NCBI GenBank assembly: GCA_020027875.1
Contig: JAHRHA010000019.1
Location: 1-59,682, forward strand
Direction of reading: 5' to 3'
Source of the DNA: Micromonosporaceae bacterium
GTDB lineage: Bacteria > Actinomycetota > Actinomycetes > Mycobacteriales > Micromonosporaceae
DNA length: 59,682 nt
Shown one piece after another: positions 1 to 8,227 of the stretch (the first letter of the stretch is position 1; the number at the start of each line of letters is the position of its first letter). The translations under genes and the position numbers were made by a program. The notes below the pieces were generated by a model that was given only the letters and a program-made list of their open reading frames with translations, searched no databases and had not been told where the DNA came from.

Positions 1-116
1 GACGCAGACCCAGGTCCCTCACCATAGAGACCGCTCGCACCGATCCAGCTGACGCACGACCGGGACCACGCGCATGACTAAAGGCGCGATGGAGGTCGAG
101 TGCTGGTGATCCACTG

Positions 117-656
117 TCAGACCGGCGCAAGCGCCCGATGCGGTCCCTGCGGCAGCTCCACCCGGATCGCATCACCGGGCGCGACCTCGCCACCAGCCAG
201 GACGACGGCCATGATGCCGGCCTTGCGGACGATGTTGCCGTCGGCGTCGCGGTCGAGCACCGCACCCATCAGCCCGGGATGGATCCCGTCGAGTTGGGTG
301 CATGGATTGCGCAGGCCGGTCACCACCACGACGGCCGACTCGCCCAGATGCAGCCGCGCCCCGGTAGGGCGCCAGCAGATCGAGCCCGTGTGTGGAGACG
401 TTCTCGCCCATTTGGCCTGGTGCAACAGCAATCCGGCCGACGCGAGCTCGTCGTGCAATTCGGCATGGATGAGATGCACTTGACGAAGGTTGGGCTGGCT
501 CGGGTCGCGGGCCACGCGCGAGCGGTGTTTAACCGTGGCGCCTTGGTGGGCGTCGGCTTCGACGCCGAGTCCGGCGACCAGCCGAATGATGTCCTGATTG
601 GACATGCCCATCGTGTGGGTAGCGCTGCGACTGACAGCTATCACGGCTCCGGTCAT
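117..656 (-). CDS. MOSC domain protein carrying two compensating frameshifts
   Basis: A 179-residue reading frame resembling MOSC domain proteins, the sulfur-carrier domain of molybdenum-cofactor sulfurases and YiiM-type proteins. The N-terminal part (GVEADAHQGATVKHRS) and the C-terminal part with the conserved cysteine (GLRNPCTQLDG) are intact. Between them, about 17 residues are read in the wrong frame: the expected core GENVSTHGLDLLA lies in the neighbouring frame at about 371-419. One base appears lost near 420 and one gained near 370, so the downstream frame is restored. The ATG overlaps the stop of the upstream gene (ATGA at 653-656), which implies translational coupling. If the shifts are real the core motif is destroyed and the protein is probably inactive. 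Confidence 0.75.
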   Translation of the reverse strand: MTGAVIAVSRSATHTMGMSNQDIIRLVAGLGVEADAHQGATVKHRSRVARDPSQPNLRQVHLIHAELHDELASAGLLLHQAKWARTSPHTGSICWRPTGARLHLGESAVVVVTGLRNPCTQLDGIHPGLMGAVLDRDADGNIVRKAGIMAVVLAGGEVAPGDAIRVELPQGPHRALAPV

Positions 657-1114
657 AGCGCTGCGAGGTCTCGAACGAGGGCGGCGACGAAGAGCGTTGA
701 TACTAGCAGCGGCACCAACAGACCGACGATCGCGAACCGCTGGTAGAGCGGTCGTCCGGCGTCGAGTGGAGAACGCGAGCCGTATGCGCGCAGGGGCGGC
801 TCAAGGCCGTTGAAGCGGATGCGCTGCACCATGTTCATGATCAAGACGATCGGGGCGACGAGCAGCGACAGCCCGCTCCACCAGCCAAGCCATAGGGTCT
901 GCGCGCTCATACTGCGTACCGCCGCGATGCCGCAGTCGCGGCAGAACGGCCCGTCGAGGGACCGGAACTGCATCAACACGATCAATCCCCGGTGGCCTCG
1001 AACCTTGGCCTTGAGTGAGGGCGACGCGCCGCAGTGCCGGCAGCTCTCACCCGGCAGCACCAGATTGGCGGCTTGTCCGTATGCGGCGGTTTGCGGCGCG
1101 GGGAACTCTGTCAC
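653..1114 (-). CDS. Small membrane protein with CxxC pairs
   Basis: 153 residues from a GTG preceded by AGAGAGG at good spacing. The open frame runs further upstream, but that stretch has low-complexity, shadow-like composition. Two CxxC pairs (CRHCG, CRDCG) in the N-terminal half look like a zinc ribbon. They are followed by two hydrophobic helices (around LWLGWWSGLSLLVAPIVLIM and FAIVGLLVPLLVSTLFVAAL). No specific function is recognised; I infer a membrane-anchored zinc-ribbon protein. It is the first gene of a two-gene operon with the MOSC protein, with overlapping stop and start codons. Confidence 0.7.
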   Translation of the reverse strand: MTEFPAPQTAAYGQAANLVLPGESCRHCGASPSLKAKVRGHRGLIVLMQFRSLDGPFCRDCGIAAVRSMSAQTLWLGWWSGLSLLVAPIVLIMNMVQRIRFNGLEPPLRAYGSRSPLDAGRPLYQRFAIVGLLVPLLVSTLFVAALVRDLAAL

Positions 1115-1190
1115 GGCGACCTCTCTGAGACATTGACACGCCTGCAACACCGTAACCAGGTTTGGGTGCGGCGAGGTAGCCTCGCAGGCC

Positions 1191-2099
1191 ATGAGCCACC
1201 TCGAAGCCCTCCGTACCGATCTGGACGCCGTCCCGGGGACCGTGTCGGTCTGGTGCGGGCGGCCGGGCGCCAATGCCGCCGCCTTCGCCCGCGAGGCCGA
1301 CGCCACCCACTATGCGGCGAGCACGATGAAGGCCGCCGTACTGGCAGCTCTGCACCGCGCCGCGGAGGCCAGCCTTCTCGATCTGGATGGCGAGGTGCCC
1401 GTACACAACGAGTTTGAGTCGGCCGCCGCTGGCGCACCCCGGTTCGGTTGCAGTCAGAGCTACGACAACGACGACGCGGTCTGGGCCCAGGTCGGCGCTA
1501 CGGCGACGCTGCGCTGGCTCGCCGAGCGGATGATCGTGCGCTCGTCCAACCTCGCCACGAACCTGGTGCTGGCGCGGGTCGGGACGGCGGCCGTGGCCAA
1601 TGTCTGGGAGACCGTCGGTGGGCGACACAGTGTGGTCGGCCGCGGTATCGAGGACTCCGCAGGCGCCGAGGCTGGCATCACCAACCTGGTCACGGCGGCC
1701 GACCTCGCTGCCCTGCTGGGGGCGATCGCCCTCGGCGGCCAAACCCCACAGGCGCAGACTCCACAGGCGCAGACCCCACAGGCGCAGACTCACGGCCCGC
1801 TCGCGTCGACCGCATCCTGCCGCGCGATGCTCGATACTTTGCTGGCCCAGGAGCACACCGAGGATCTCGCCGCGGGCCTGCCGCCGGGGACCCAGGTCGC
1901 GCACAAGAACGGCTGGATTCCGGGCATCCGCCACGGCGCCGGGGTCGTCTTCCCCGATGACGCTCCGCCGTTCGTGATCGTGGTGTGCCTGACCACGCCG
2001 CTGGCGGTCAACGAACACAATGACGAGGCGTGTCAGCTTGTCGCACGCATCGCAGCCGCCGCCTGGTCCGACCGGCACGCGATCGGGACCGCGAGCTAG
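1191..2099 (+). CDS. Class A beta-lactamase-like serine hydrolase
   Basis: 302 residues with the penicillin-recognising signatures in order: SxxK at Ser44-Lys47 (STMK), an SxN element (SSN in the RSSNLATN stretch) and a KNG triad near residue 240 in place of KTG/KSG. No signal peptide is visible, so it is probably cytoplasmic, unlike a secreted beta-lactamase. Around residues 184-200 there is an in-frame tandem repeat, TPQAQ three times plus TPQAQ-like edges, encoded by nearly identical 15-bp units at about 1741-1792. The repeat sits in a loop before the KNG strand and may vary in copy number. An esterase or D-Ala-D-Ala peptidase-like role is as likely as beta-lactam hydrolysis. Confidence 0.85.
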   Translation: MSHLEALRTDLDAVPGTVSVWCGRPGANAAAFAREADATHYAASTMKAAVLAALHRAAEASLLDLDGEVPVHNEFESAAAGAPRFGCSQSYDNDDAVWAQVGATATLRWLAERMIVRSSNLATNLVLARVGTAAVANVWETVGGRHSVVGRGIEDSAGAEAGITNLVTAADLAALLGAIALGGQTPQAQTPQAQTPQAQTHGPLASTASCRAMLDTLLAQEHTEDLAAGLPPGTQVAHKNGWIPGIRHGAGVVFPDDAPPFVIVVCLTTPLAVNEHNDEACQLVARIAAAAWSDRHAIGTAS

Positions 2100-2134
2100 G
2101 CTCGGCGTCCCGCCCCCGCGCTCCGAGGTAATCC

Positions 2135-2818
2135 ATGGCTACATCCCGCGTCGTCCTCATCCTGTTCGCGTTCACCGCGACGATCAACGTCATGGCGTCA
2201 GGAAACGGCCAAGCAAGCCTGGACTGGGCGACGAAGCCCCTGCTCATGCCGTTGCTAGCCGGCTTCTTGTGGCTGGCCGCGCGCGAGGCCGGCCGGCAGG
2301 CGGACCGACTCGTCCTCGCCGGTCTGCTCTTCGCCACAGGCGGCGACATCGCGTTGATGTTCGACGCCACGATGGCGTTCATCGTCGGGATGGCGCTCTT
2401 CCTGGGCTGCCACGTGTGCTACATCGCGGCATTTGTACGGGCTGGCGCGCTGGCCAGACTCCGCCGTCCGCCGCTGCGCGCCGTTGCGATCGGCTACCTG
2501 CTGGTGCTGGCACTCGCCATTCCCTGGCTATGGTCGGGCCTGGGAACGCTCGCGGTCCCGGTCGCCGCCTACGCGGTGGCGCTGGCGGCGATGGCCACGA
2601 CCGCGGCCGCGTACGACTGGCGCGTCGGCGTCGGTGGTGCCCTATTCCTCGTCTCGGATCTGCTGATCGCGGTGCGGGTGGCGGGCGCCGGCGAGTTGCC
2701 TGGACCGCCGATCTGGGTCATGGCCACCTACGCGGTCGGCCAGGCTCTGATCGTCACCGGCTGGGCGGGGCGGGTCAGCGAAGCGAACCGCGCGTCACTC
2801 CAGCAGGTTGGCGCGTAG
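2135..2818 (+). CDS. YhhN/TMEM86 family membrane protein
   Basis: 227 residues, almost entirely hydrophobic, with about eight predicted transmembrane helices. The pattern (DWATKPLLMPLLAGFLW near the start, then GDIALMF) matches the YhhN family, whose eukaryotic relatives (TMEM86) are lysoplasmalogenases. In actinobacteria the substrate is not established. It begins about 36 bases after the serine hydrolase and could share its transcript. Its 3' end overlaps the convergent phosphatase gene by 24 bases. Confidence 0.85.
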   Translation: MATSRVVLILFAFTATINVMASGNGQASLDWATKPLLMPLLAGFLWLAAREAGRQADRLVLAGLLFATGGDIALMFDATMAFIVGMALFLGCHVCYIAAFVRAGALARLRRPPLRAVAIGYLLVLALAIPWLWSGLGTLAVPVAAYAVALAAMATTAAAYDWRVGVGGALFLVSDLLIAVRVAGAGELPGPPIWVMATYAVGQALIVTGWAGRVSEANRASLQQVGA

Positions 2819-3607
2819 CGCGGCGAATGTGGCGCCGTCCAGGCCCAGACCGTCGGCAAGGTACGCGTCCATTCCCCCGTACGCCCGGTCGACCTCGGCG
2901 AACCCCTCCGCCAGGTACTCCCCACGGGCCTCAAGCAGCGGCAGCAGCGCAGTCGGGTCCTCGACCCGGTCGGTGAGCGCGGCGAGCACGTACGCGGTGC
3001 CGTTCGCGTTGAGATCATTGGTACGCAGATAGTCCGCCACGATGACGTCGCGCTCCACCCCCAGCGACGACAGGACGAGAGCCGAGAGCCAGCCGGTTCG
3101 GTCCTTGCCGGCGGTGCAGTGATACAGCAGCGGCAGGGCGTCGGCGGACGCGATGAGCCGCACCGCCGATGCAAAGGCCTGCCGCGCCATGGGTGCGGTG
3201 ACGAACCATCGGTAGAGCTCGAGCATCATCTCAGCGGCTCCGCCGCCGGCGTGGTCGGGGCGCAGCTTCGCCATAACCTCCGCGCCGGCGGTTCCCCTGA
3301 GCGCGGCGCTCACGGTCGTGAACACGTCGTGCTCGGGATCGAAGAGCGGCAGAGCGACGAGATGCTGCGGAGGTGGCACGGGCAACAGGTCGGGGCCGAT
3401 CAGCTCGATCTCATGTGGGTGCCGGAAGTCGACCAGGCAGGCCAGACCGAGCCGGCCCACCGCTGCCACGTCGTCGTCGGAGAGCCGGTTGAGCGCGTTG
3501 GCGCGAAACAGCACACCGTGGCGCACCCGGCGGCCGGCCGCCGCCGGATAGCCACCGAGATCGCGGGCGTTGGCCGCGTTGGCAAGCCCCAGTGACAGGT
3601 TCGTCAT
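2795..3607 (-). CDS. Tyrosine-protein phosphatase (PtpB-like)
   Basis: About 270 residues of the Y_phosphatase3 family, which includes mycobacterial PtpB. The N-terminal NARDLGG motif is followed by the active-site loop HCTAGKDRTG (Cys near residue 164, Arg five residues on), the HCx5R P-loop that forms the phosphocysteine intermediate. There is no signal peptide. The start is uncertain: ATG at 3607 lies just before the family's conserved beginning, while an in-frame GTG at 3622 would add five residues; neither has a strong ribosome site. It converges on and slightly overlaps yhhN. Confidence 0.88.
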   Translation of the reverse strand: MTNLSLGLANAANARDLGGYPAAAGRRVRHGVLFRANALNRLSDDDVAAVGRLGLACLVDFRHPHEIELIGPDLLPVPPPQHLVALPLFDPEHDVFTTVSAALRGTAGAEVMAKLRPDHAGGGAAEMMLELYRWFVTAPMARQAFASAVRLIASADALPLLYHCTAGKDRTGWLSALVLSSLGVERDVIVADYLRTNDLNANGTAYVLAALTDRVEDPTALLPLLEARGEYLAEGFAEVDRAYGGMDAYLADGLGLDGATFAALRANLLE

Positions 3608-3682
3608 CCCCGAGTTGGTCACGCCGGAACCGTAACGCACGCCCGGACGTCGAATCCGTACACCGGACGAGAAGGGCGTGCC

Positions 3683-4291
3683 ATGCGTCGGTTGTTCATA
3701 ATCGCGGCTGCGGTTGCGCTGCTGGCCGGGTTCGGTGGGTGCGCCGGGCGAGCCCGCGGCGGCGCACCTGGTCCGGGTACGCCGCAATCGGCCACCCCGA
3801 CCGCGACGGCATCCGGGACGCCGGCCCCAGCGCTCAGCGACCGGGCCGCGATCTACACCGCGATGCTGAGGCGCTACCTCACCACGTCGGATCACTCGTT
3901 CGGTGCCGACCACCGGTTCCCCATCGCGTACGTGCTGGACCAGACCGACTCGGCCGCGGTGAACCCCGTGCCCTCCGGTCAGCCCGCGCAGCGGGCGCCG
4001 ATCTCCGCCGCCGACCAGACCGCGATCGTCGCGGCCCTCGCCGACGTGGGCATGGTGCGGTTCATCAGCGACCGAAAGACGGTGATCGAGGAGAAAGACA
4101 ACTGCCAGCAGGTCCGCGGTGGGGGAATTTTGATCATCCTTGCCCCACCGGTCGCGGCCGGCGACCGCGTTGAGGTCGGCATCCACGGCTTCGTGGCCTG
4201 TCTGGGCGCCACCTGGTTCACCTACGTGGTCGTCCGCGACGGCACGGGCTGGAAGGTCACCGGGACCACCGGTCCGATGGCGATCGCGTGA
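3683..4291 (+). CDS. Secreted lipoprotein of unknown function
   Basis: 202 residues with a lipoprotein signal peptide: MRR, a hydrophobic stretch, then a lipobox (LAGFGGC) with the lipidated Cys near residue 20. A proline, threonine and alanine-rich linker (about 25-50) precedes a compact domain that I cannot assign. The start is the ATG right after the basic residues of the signal peptide. It is divergent from the phosphatase gene, with about 75 bases between them that must hold both promoters. Confidence 0.75.
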   Translation: MRRLFIIAAAVALLAGFGGCAGRARGGAPGPGTPQSATPTATASGTPAPALSDRAAIYTAMLRRYLTTSDHSFGADHRFPIAYVLDQTDSAAVNPVPSGQPAQRAPISAADQTAIVAALADVGMVRFISDRKTVIEEKDNCQQVRGGGILIILAPPVAAGDRVEVGIHGFVACLGATWFTYVVVRDGTGWKVTGTTGPMAIA

Positions 4292-4334
4292 CGGCCTACC
4301 GGGGCGAGCCGGCGGCAGCATAGGCTGCTCAGCC

Positions 4335-5432
4335 GTGCCGATCGTTAACGTGCGGACCCACCGCGTCTCCGTACCGCTGCACACCCCGTTCGTGACCGCG
4401 TTGCGCACCGCGACCAGCGTCGAGACGCTCGTCGTCCAGATCGAGGACTCCGACGGTCGCTCCGGTTTCGGTGAGGCCCCTCAGGTGTGGCAGGTGACCG
4501 GCGCCTCTCTGGCCGGATCGCAGGCCTGCATCTCGGAGATGCTCGGGCCGCGCCTGTTGGGTCGCGATCCGGACGACCTCAACGCGAACTGTCAGATCGT
4601 CGCGCGGCCGGTGGCCGGCAACGAGGCCGCCAAGGCCGCCGTCGACGTCGCGCTGCACGACCTCGCCGCGCGCCGGCTTGGCGTGCCGCTGGTCCGCCTC
4701 CTCGGGGGTACCACGCTGCGGGTACCAACCGACGTCACGCTCTCGGCGGCTCCCGCCGGCGCGCTGGCCGACGCGGCGAGCAAGCGGGTCGGCGAAGGCT
4801 TCGACGTGCTCAAGGTCAAGGTCGGCACGGATGCGGCGACGGATGTTGCCCGGGTACGGGCGATCCGCGCCGCGGTGGGCCCGGCGGTCCGGCTGCGGCT
4901 GGACGCCAACCAGGGGTGGACGCCGCGGGAGGCTGTACGGGTGATCTCGGAGATCGAATCCGAAGGGCTCGACGTGGAGTTGGTCGAACAGCCCGTGCCG
5001 CAGTGGGACCTCGATGGCCTCGCCTGGGTCAGCGACCGGGTACGGACCCCGGTCCTCGCCGACGAGTCCGTGTTCTCGGTGCGTGACCTGGTCGAGGTGA
5101 TCCGGCGGCGGGCCGCCGACATGGTCAACGTGAAGCTGGCCAAGTGCGGGGGGCTCGGGGCCGCGCGTACGCTTCTCTCACTCGCTCAAGCGCACGGCAT
5201 GGGCACGATCGTCGGGTCGATGATGGAGGGTCCGGTCGGCGTCGCCGCGGCGGCGAGCCTCGTCGCGGCGTACGGCACCACGGCCGTCTCCGATCTCGAC
5301 GCGGCGTGGTGGTTGGCCGCCCCGCCGGTGCGCGGCGGCATGACCTACGACGGCGCATTCGTACAGTTGGCCGACGCCCCCGGCCTAGGGGTCGCAGGCG
5401 TCACAGGACCTGGGGAAGGGAACGCACTGTGA
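4335..5432 (+). CDS. ykfB: Dipeptide (L-Ala-D/L-Glu) epimerase
   Basis: 365-residue enolase-superfamily enzyme from a GTG start. Residues that define the muconate-lactonizing/dipeptide-epimerase subgroup are visible: the KxK pair at 160 and 162, metal ligands Asp190 (DANQGW), Glu218 (VEQP) and Asp243 (LADES), and the second catalytic lysine Lys267 (NVKLAKCGG). Known members interconvert L-Ala-D-Glu and L-Ala-L-Glu in murein-peptide recycling. Its stop overlaps the start of the next gene (GTGA), a YkfC-like endopeptidase, which strongly supports that substrate. Other dipeptide specificities remain possible. Confidence 0.9.
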   Translation: MPIVNVRTHRVSVPLHTPFVTALRTATSVETLVVQIEDSDGRSGFGEAPQVWQVTGASLAGSQACISEMLGPRLLGRDPDDLNANCQIVARPVAGNEAAKAAVDVALHDLAARRLGVPLVRLLGGTTLRVPTDVTLSAAPAGALADAASKRVGEGFDVLKVKVGTDAATDVARVRAIRAAVGPAVRLRLDANQGWTPREAVRVISEIESEGLDVELVEQPVPQWDLDGLAWVSDRVRTPVLADESVFSVRDLVEVIRRRAADMVNVKLAKCGGLGAARTLLSLAQAHGMGTIVGSMMEGPVGVAAAASLVAAYGTTAVSDLDAAWWLAAPPVRGGMTYDGAFVQLADAPGLGVAGVTGPGEGNAL

Positions 5433-6442
5433 GCTTGGGGTCCCTGCTGGCAGCCAATGAGCCGACGCTGTCGCCCGGTGGCGAGGCGGTCGTCTGCGTC
5501 GCGGTCGCGACCCTGTGGACCTCACCGGATCGGGTACGACCGGTGGACGAACCCGCGCTCTGGGTGCCGGCCCGGCCCCGCGACTGGGTCGAGTCCATGA
5601 GCGCCGAGGAGCGCGAGGACCTGGGCGGACGGACCCTTAGCCAGCTCCTGCTCGGCGAGCGGGTCCAGGTGCAAGAACTGCGCGGAGATTGGGCCCGGGT
5701 AGTGGCGCTCGGCCAACCGAGCTCGCTGGACCTGCGCGGATACCCCGGCTGGCTCCCCTCCGACCAGCTCTCCACCCTCGACGGAATCCATGCCGCCGGG
5801 GTCCGCGTCGCCGCCCGCCACCGCGACCGCGGTCAGGTCGAGGACCGCACCGGCGTATGGCACGTCGTCGTGGCGACCGCGACTGCCCTCAGGGACGATC
5901 CGGATGCGGCGCTCGCGGTGCCGGGGGTCACCTTCGGCACCCGGCTCATGGCGTTGGGTGCGCCGCACGACGGCTGGGTGCCCGTCGCCGTACCGGGTCG
6001 ATTCGAACCCGCGTGGGCGATCGAGGAGGACGTGGCGGCCGTACCACCAACCCCACCGACGGACAATGCCGAGGTACTGGAGTGGGCCGACCGGTTACGC
6101 GACGTCCCCTACATCTGGGGCGGGGTTTCGGCATACGGCGTCGACTGCTCGGGGCTGGTCCACCTCGCGTGGCGGCGATTCGGCGTCACGCTCCCCCGCG
6201 ACGCGCACGACCAGGCCGCGACGACCGCGCACATCCCATTGGGGCAGGAGCGCCCCGGTGACCTGTACGTTTTTGCCCGGGGCAGCCACGATATCCATCA
6301 CATCGGCTTCGTGGCGGCCGCGCCGGACGGTAACACCAGGCAGATGCTGCACGCGTGCGGCGACCAGGGCCGGGTGGTCCTCGAGGAGATCACCGGCGAG
6401 CGCGCCGATACGCTCGTCGGCGCCCGCCGGGTGACCTTCTGA
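5429..6442 (+). CDS. ykfC: NlpC/P60 endopeptidase, YkfC-like
   Basis: 337 residues. Two N-terminal SH3b-like domains (VATLWTSPD near the start and GYPGWLPSDQL) precede an NlpC/P60 cysteine peptidase domain with the nucleophile in YGVDCSGLVHLAW (Cys240) and a catalytic His in the HHIGF stretch (290-291). No signal peptide is present, so it should act in the cytoplasm. YkfC enzymes cleave gamma-D-Glu-diamino acid bonds in imported murein peptides, supplying L-Ala-D-Glu to the epimerase. The GTG is preceded by GGGGAAGGG and overlaps the epimerase stop, so the two are translationally coupled. Confidence 0.9.
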   Translation: MSLGSLLAANEPTLSPGGEAVVCVAVATLWTSPDRVRPVDEPALWVPARPRDWVESMSAEEREDLGGRTLSQLLLGERVQVQELRGDWARVVALGQPSSLDLRGYPGWLPSDQLSTLDGIHAAGVRVAARHRDRGQVEDRTGVWHVVVATATALRDDPDAALAVPGVTFGTRLMALGAPHDGWVPVAVPGRFEPAWAIEEDVAAVPPTPPTDNAEVLEWADRLRDVPYIWGGVSAYGVDCSGLVHLAWRRFGVTLPRDAHDQAATTAHIPLGQERPGDLYVFARGSHDIHHIGFVAAAPDGNTRQMLHACGDQGRVVLEEITGERADTLVGARRVTF

Positions 6443-6454
6443 TGACGGCAGTGG

Positions 6455-6524
6455 GCGGTTGATACGTACGTCAGCGGTTGATGGGTACATCAGCGGCTGA
6501 TGGGTACATCAGCGCTTGATTGGT
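6455..6524. repeat. 19-bp tandem repeat at the terC stop
   Basis: Three full and one partial copy of a 19-bp unit (GCGGTTGATGGGTACATCA consensus) occupy the gap between the convergent ykfC and terC genes. The second unit contains the terC stop codon (6490-6492) and the third encodes the C-terminal residues, so a change in copy number would alter only the TerC tail or the spacer. Confidence 0.85.
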
Positions 6525-7542
6525 CCGCGCTTGACGGAGGTGATGCTCCGGCCGCTCTGGCCGATAACCTGCGCTGCCGGCGAGAACTCATCAGGCTCAA
6601 GATCGTGGTCACGGCGAGAGTGCTAACGATCACCGTGAGCGAGAGCCAGATCGGGATCTCCGGCACGCCGGTCAACGGCTGGCCACCGTTGATGAACGGC
6701 ACGTTGTTGCCGTGCAGCGCCTCCATCACGAGCTTGACGCCGATGAAGCCGAGCACCATGGCCAGCCCGATCGACAGATAAATGAGGCGGTCGAGCAGTC
6801 CCCCGAGCAGGAAGTAGAGCTGACGCAGACCCATCAGGGCGAACACGTTCGCGGTGAAGACCAGGTACGGCTCCTGGGTGAGCCCGAAGATCGCCGGAAT
6901 GGAGTCGAGCGCGAAGATCAGGTCCGTGGTGCCGATCGCGATCATCACGATGAGCAGCGGCGTAAAGATCAGCCTGCCGGCCGAGTTGCGGGTCGTCACC
7001 CGCGATCTGTCGTAGTCCTTGGAGATCGGCAGCACCTTGCGGCTCCACCGGACCAGCGCATTCTCCTTGAAGTCCGTTGGGTCGTCCTCACCGTGCCTGA
7101 ACAATCTGACGGCGGTATAGAGCAGGAACACTCCGAAGATGTAGAAGACCCAGACGAACTCATTGACCAGGGCCGCGCCGGCCGCAATGAAGGCACCCCG
7201 CATGACCAGCGCCAGCACGATGCCGATGAGCAGCACCTTCTGCTGATACTCCCGCGGCACCATGAACCGACTCATGATGATCACGAAGACGAAGAGGTTG
7301 TCGACCGAGAGGCTGTACTCCGTGAGCCACCCGGCCGCGAACTGACCGGCGTACTCCGCACCCGACGTGAGGTAGATGCCGAGGCCGAACAGCACCGCCA
7401 TGGTCACATAGATGCTCACCCAGATCGTCGACTCGCGGATCGACGGCTCATGTGGGCGCCGGCCGATGATCAACAGATCGACGGCGAGCATACCTATCAA
7501 GCCGACCAGGGTGGCGGCCCATACCCAACTCGCGACGTTCAT
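6490..7542 (-). CDS. TerC/Alx family integral membrane protein
   Basis: 350 residues with about nine transmembrane helices. TerC-family acidic motifs are present: SLSVDNLFVFVIIM in an early helix and TTDLIFALDSIPAIFG in a later one, typical of the Alx subgroup. Characterised Alx/TerC proteins take part in manganese homeostasis or metal insertion during secretion. A ribosome site, GGAGG, lies eight bases before the ATG. The upstream leader carries a probable yybP-ykoY manganese riboswitch, which supports a manganese-export role. The Ser/Ala-rich C-terminal tail (about 325-350) ends in a tandem repeat. Confidence 0.92.
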   Translation of the reverse strand: MNVASWVWAATLVGLIGMLAVDLLIIGRRPHEPSIRESTIWVSIYVTMAVLFGLGIYLTSGAEYAGQFAAGWLTEYSLSVDNLFVFVIIMSRFMVPREYQQKVLLIGIVLALVMRGAFIAAGAALVNEFVWVFYIFGVFLLYTAVRLFRHGEDDPTDFKENALVRWSRKVLPISKDYDRSRVTTRNSAGRLIFTPLLIVMIAIGTTDLIFALDSIPAIFGLTQEPYLVFTANVFALMGLRQLYFLLGGLLDRLIYLSIGLAMVLGFIGVKLVMEALHGNNVPFINGGQPLTGVPEIPIWLSLTVIVSTLAVTTILSLMSSRRQRRLSARAAGASPPSSADQSSADVPISR

Positions 7543-7621
7543 GCCTCAACCTCCGCCAGACACGTGGCACCGGCGGGGTCCGGCCGGACCGTCAACCGCG
7601 CGCGGTGGCACTTTCGGTGTT

Positions 7622-7755
7622 CAGCGGAGGTCTCTCCCGCCACCGGGCCCCAACCCGATGACCGACGGCGCCGGGCGTTCCTGGCGGATCCCTTGCCAGG
7701 TATCCACAGGTCAGCCGTGCTGACGACGCCGTCGCGAGGGAATACTCCCCTCCTG
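7622..7755 (-). ncRNA. Probable yybP-ykoY manganese riboswitch
   Basis: On the minus strand the terC leader begins GGAGGGGAGTATT (from 7753) and ends GGGAGAGACCTCCGC (to about 7622). The outer bases GGAGG and CCTCC pair as P1, enclosing the GGGGAGUA and AGAGACC-type internal loop residues characteristic of the yybP-ykoY family. Inside, GTCGTCAGCACGGCTGACC forms a hairpin and a GCGCCGTCGGTCATC strand follows. About 80 bases separate it from the terC ATG and include the self-complementary GGTCCGGCCGGACC, a possible expression platform. Between 7756 and 7922 I see no gene; the promoters for terC and for the divergent monooxygenase must lie there. Confidence 0.78.
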
Positions 7756-7922
7756 ACTGTTGACCATTCTGCACGATCGACCCCACACCTGCGCGTCTCG
7801 AGCCCGCAATCGCCGCGAACATCACGGTCGCCGGTCACACCACGTACTGCGTCCTAGGAAGCTAGGTTTGTAACGGGCGGCCCGCCATGCACTGACCCGG
7901 GCGGACGTGGCAGGCTGCCCGC

Positions 7923-8216
7923 ATGGTGCTCGAGGTTGCGCTCATCGATGTCCAGCCCGGTCGCGAGGACGACTTCGCCGCCGCATACGCGCAGGCCCGT
8001 CCCATTCTGGCCACGACGCCGGGCTGCCGGTCGGTCCGGATGACCCGCGGAATCGAGTCTCCGTCGCGGTTCGTACTGCTCGTCGACTGGGACTCGGTCG
8101 CTGCACACCAGGACAACTTTCGCGCGAGCGAGCGCTTCGGCCAATGGCGAGGGATGGTCGGGCCCTACTTCGCGGCCCCGCCCGTGGTGGAGCACTTCGC
8201 CGACGTCCCGGCGTAG
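7923..8216 (+). CDS. Antibiotic biosynthesis monooxygenase (ABM) domain protein
   Basis: 97-residue single-domain protein with the ferredoxin-like ABM pattern: an initial beta strand (LEVALIDVQPGREDDFAAAY), TTPGCRSVRMTRGIESPSRF, and a terminal PPVVEHFADV strand. Family members include small cofactor-free quinone-forming monooxygenases and haem-degrading enzymes, so the substrate cannot be named. It lies 11 bases before an alpha/beta hydrolase gene on the same strand and is probably cotranscribed with it. Confidence 0.85.
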   Translation: MVLEVALIDVQPGREDDFAAAYAQARPILATTPGCRSVRMTRGIESPSRFVLLVDWDSVAAHQDNFRASERFGQWRGMVGPYFAAPPVVEHFADVPA

Positions 8217-8227
8217 GCTGGCCCGCC

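Noticed and set aside
6712..7857. A 381-codon plus-strand frame antisense to terC and its leader
   Set aside because: The product is His/Arg/Glu-rich and unlike any family; it is the complement of transmembrane codons.
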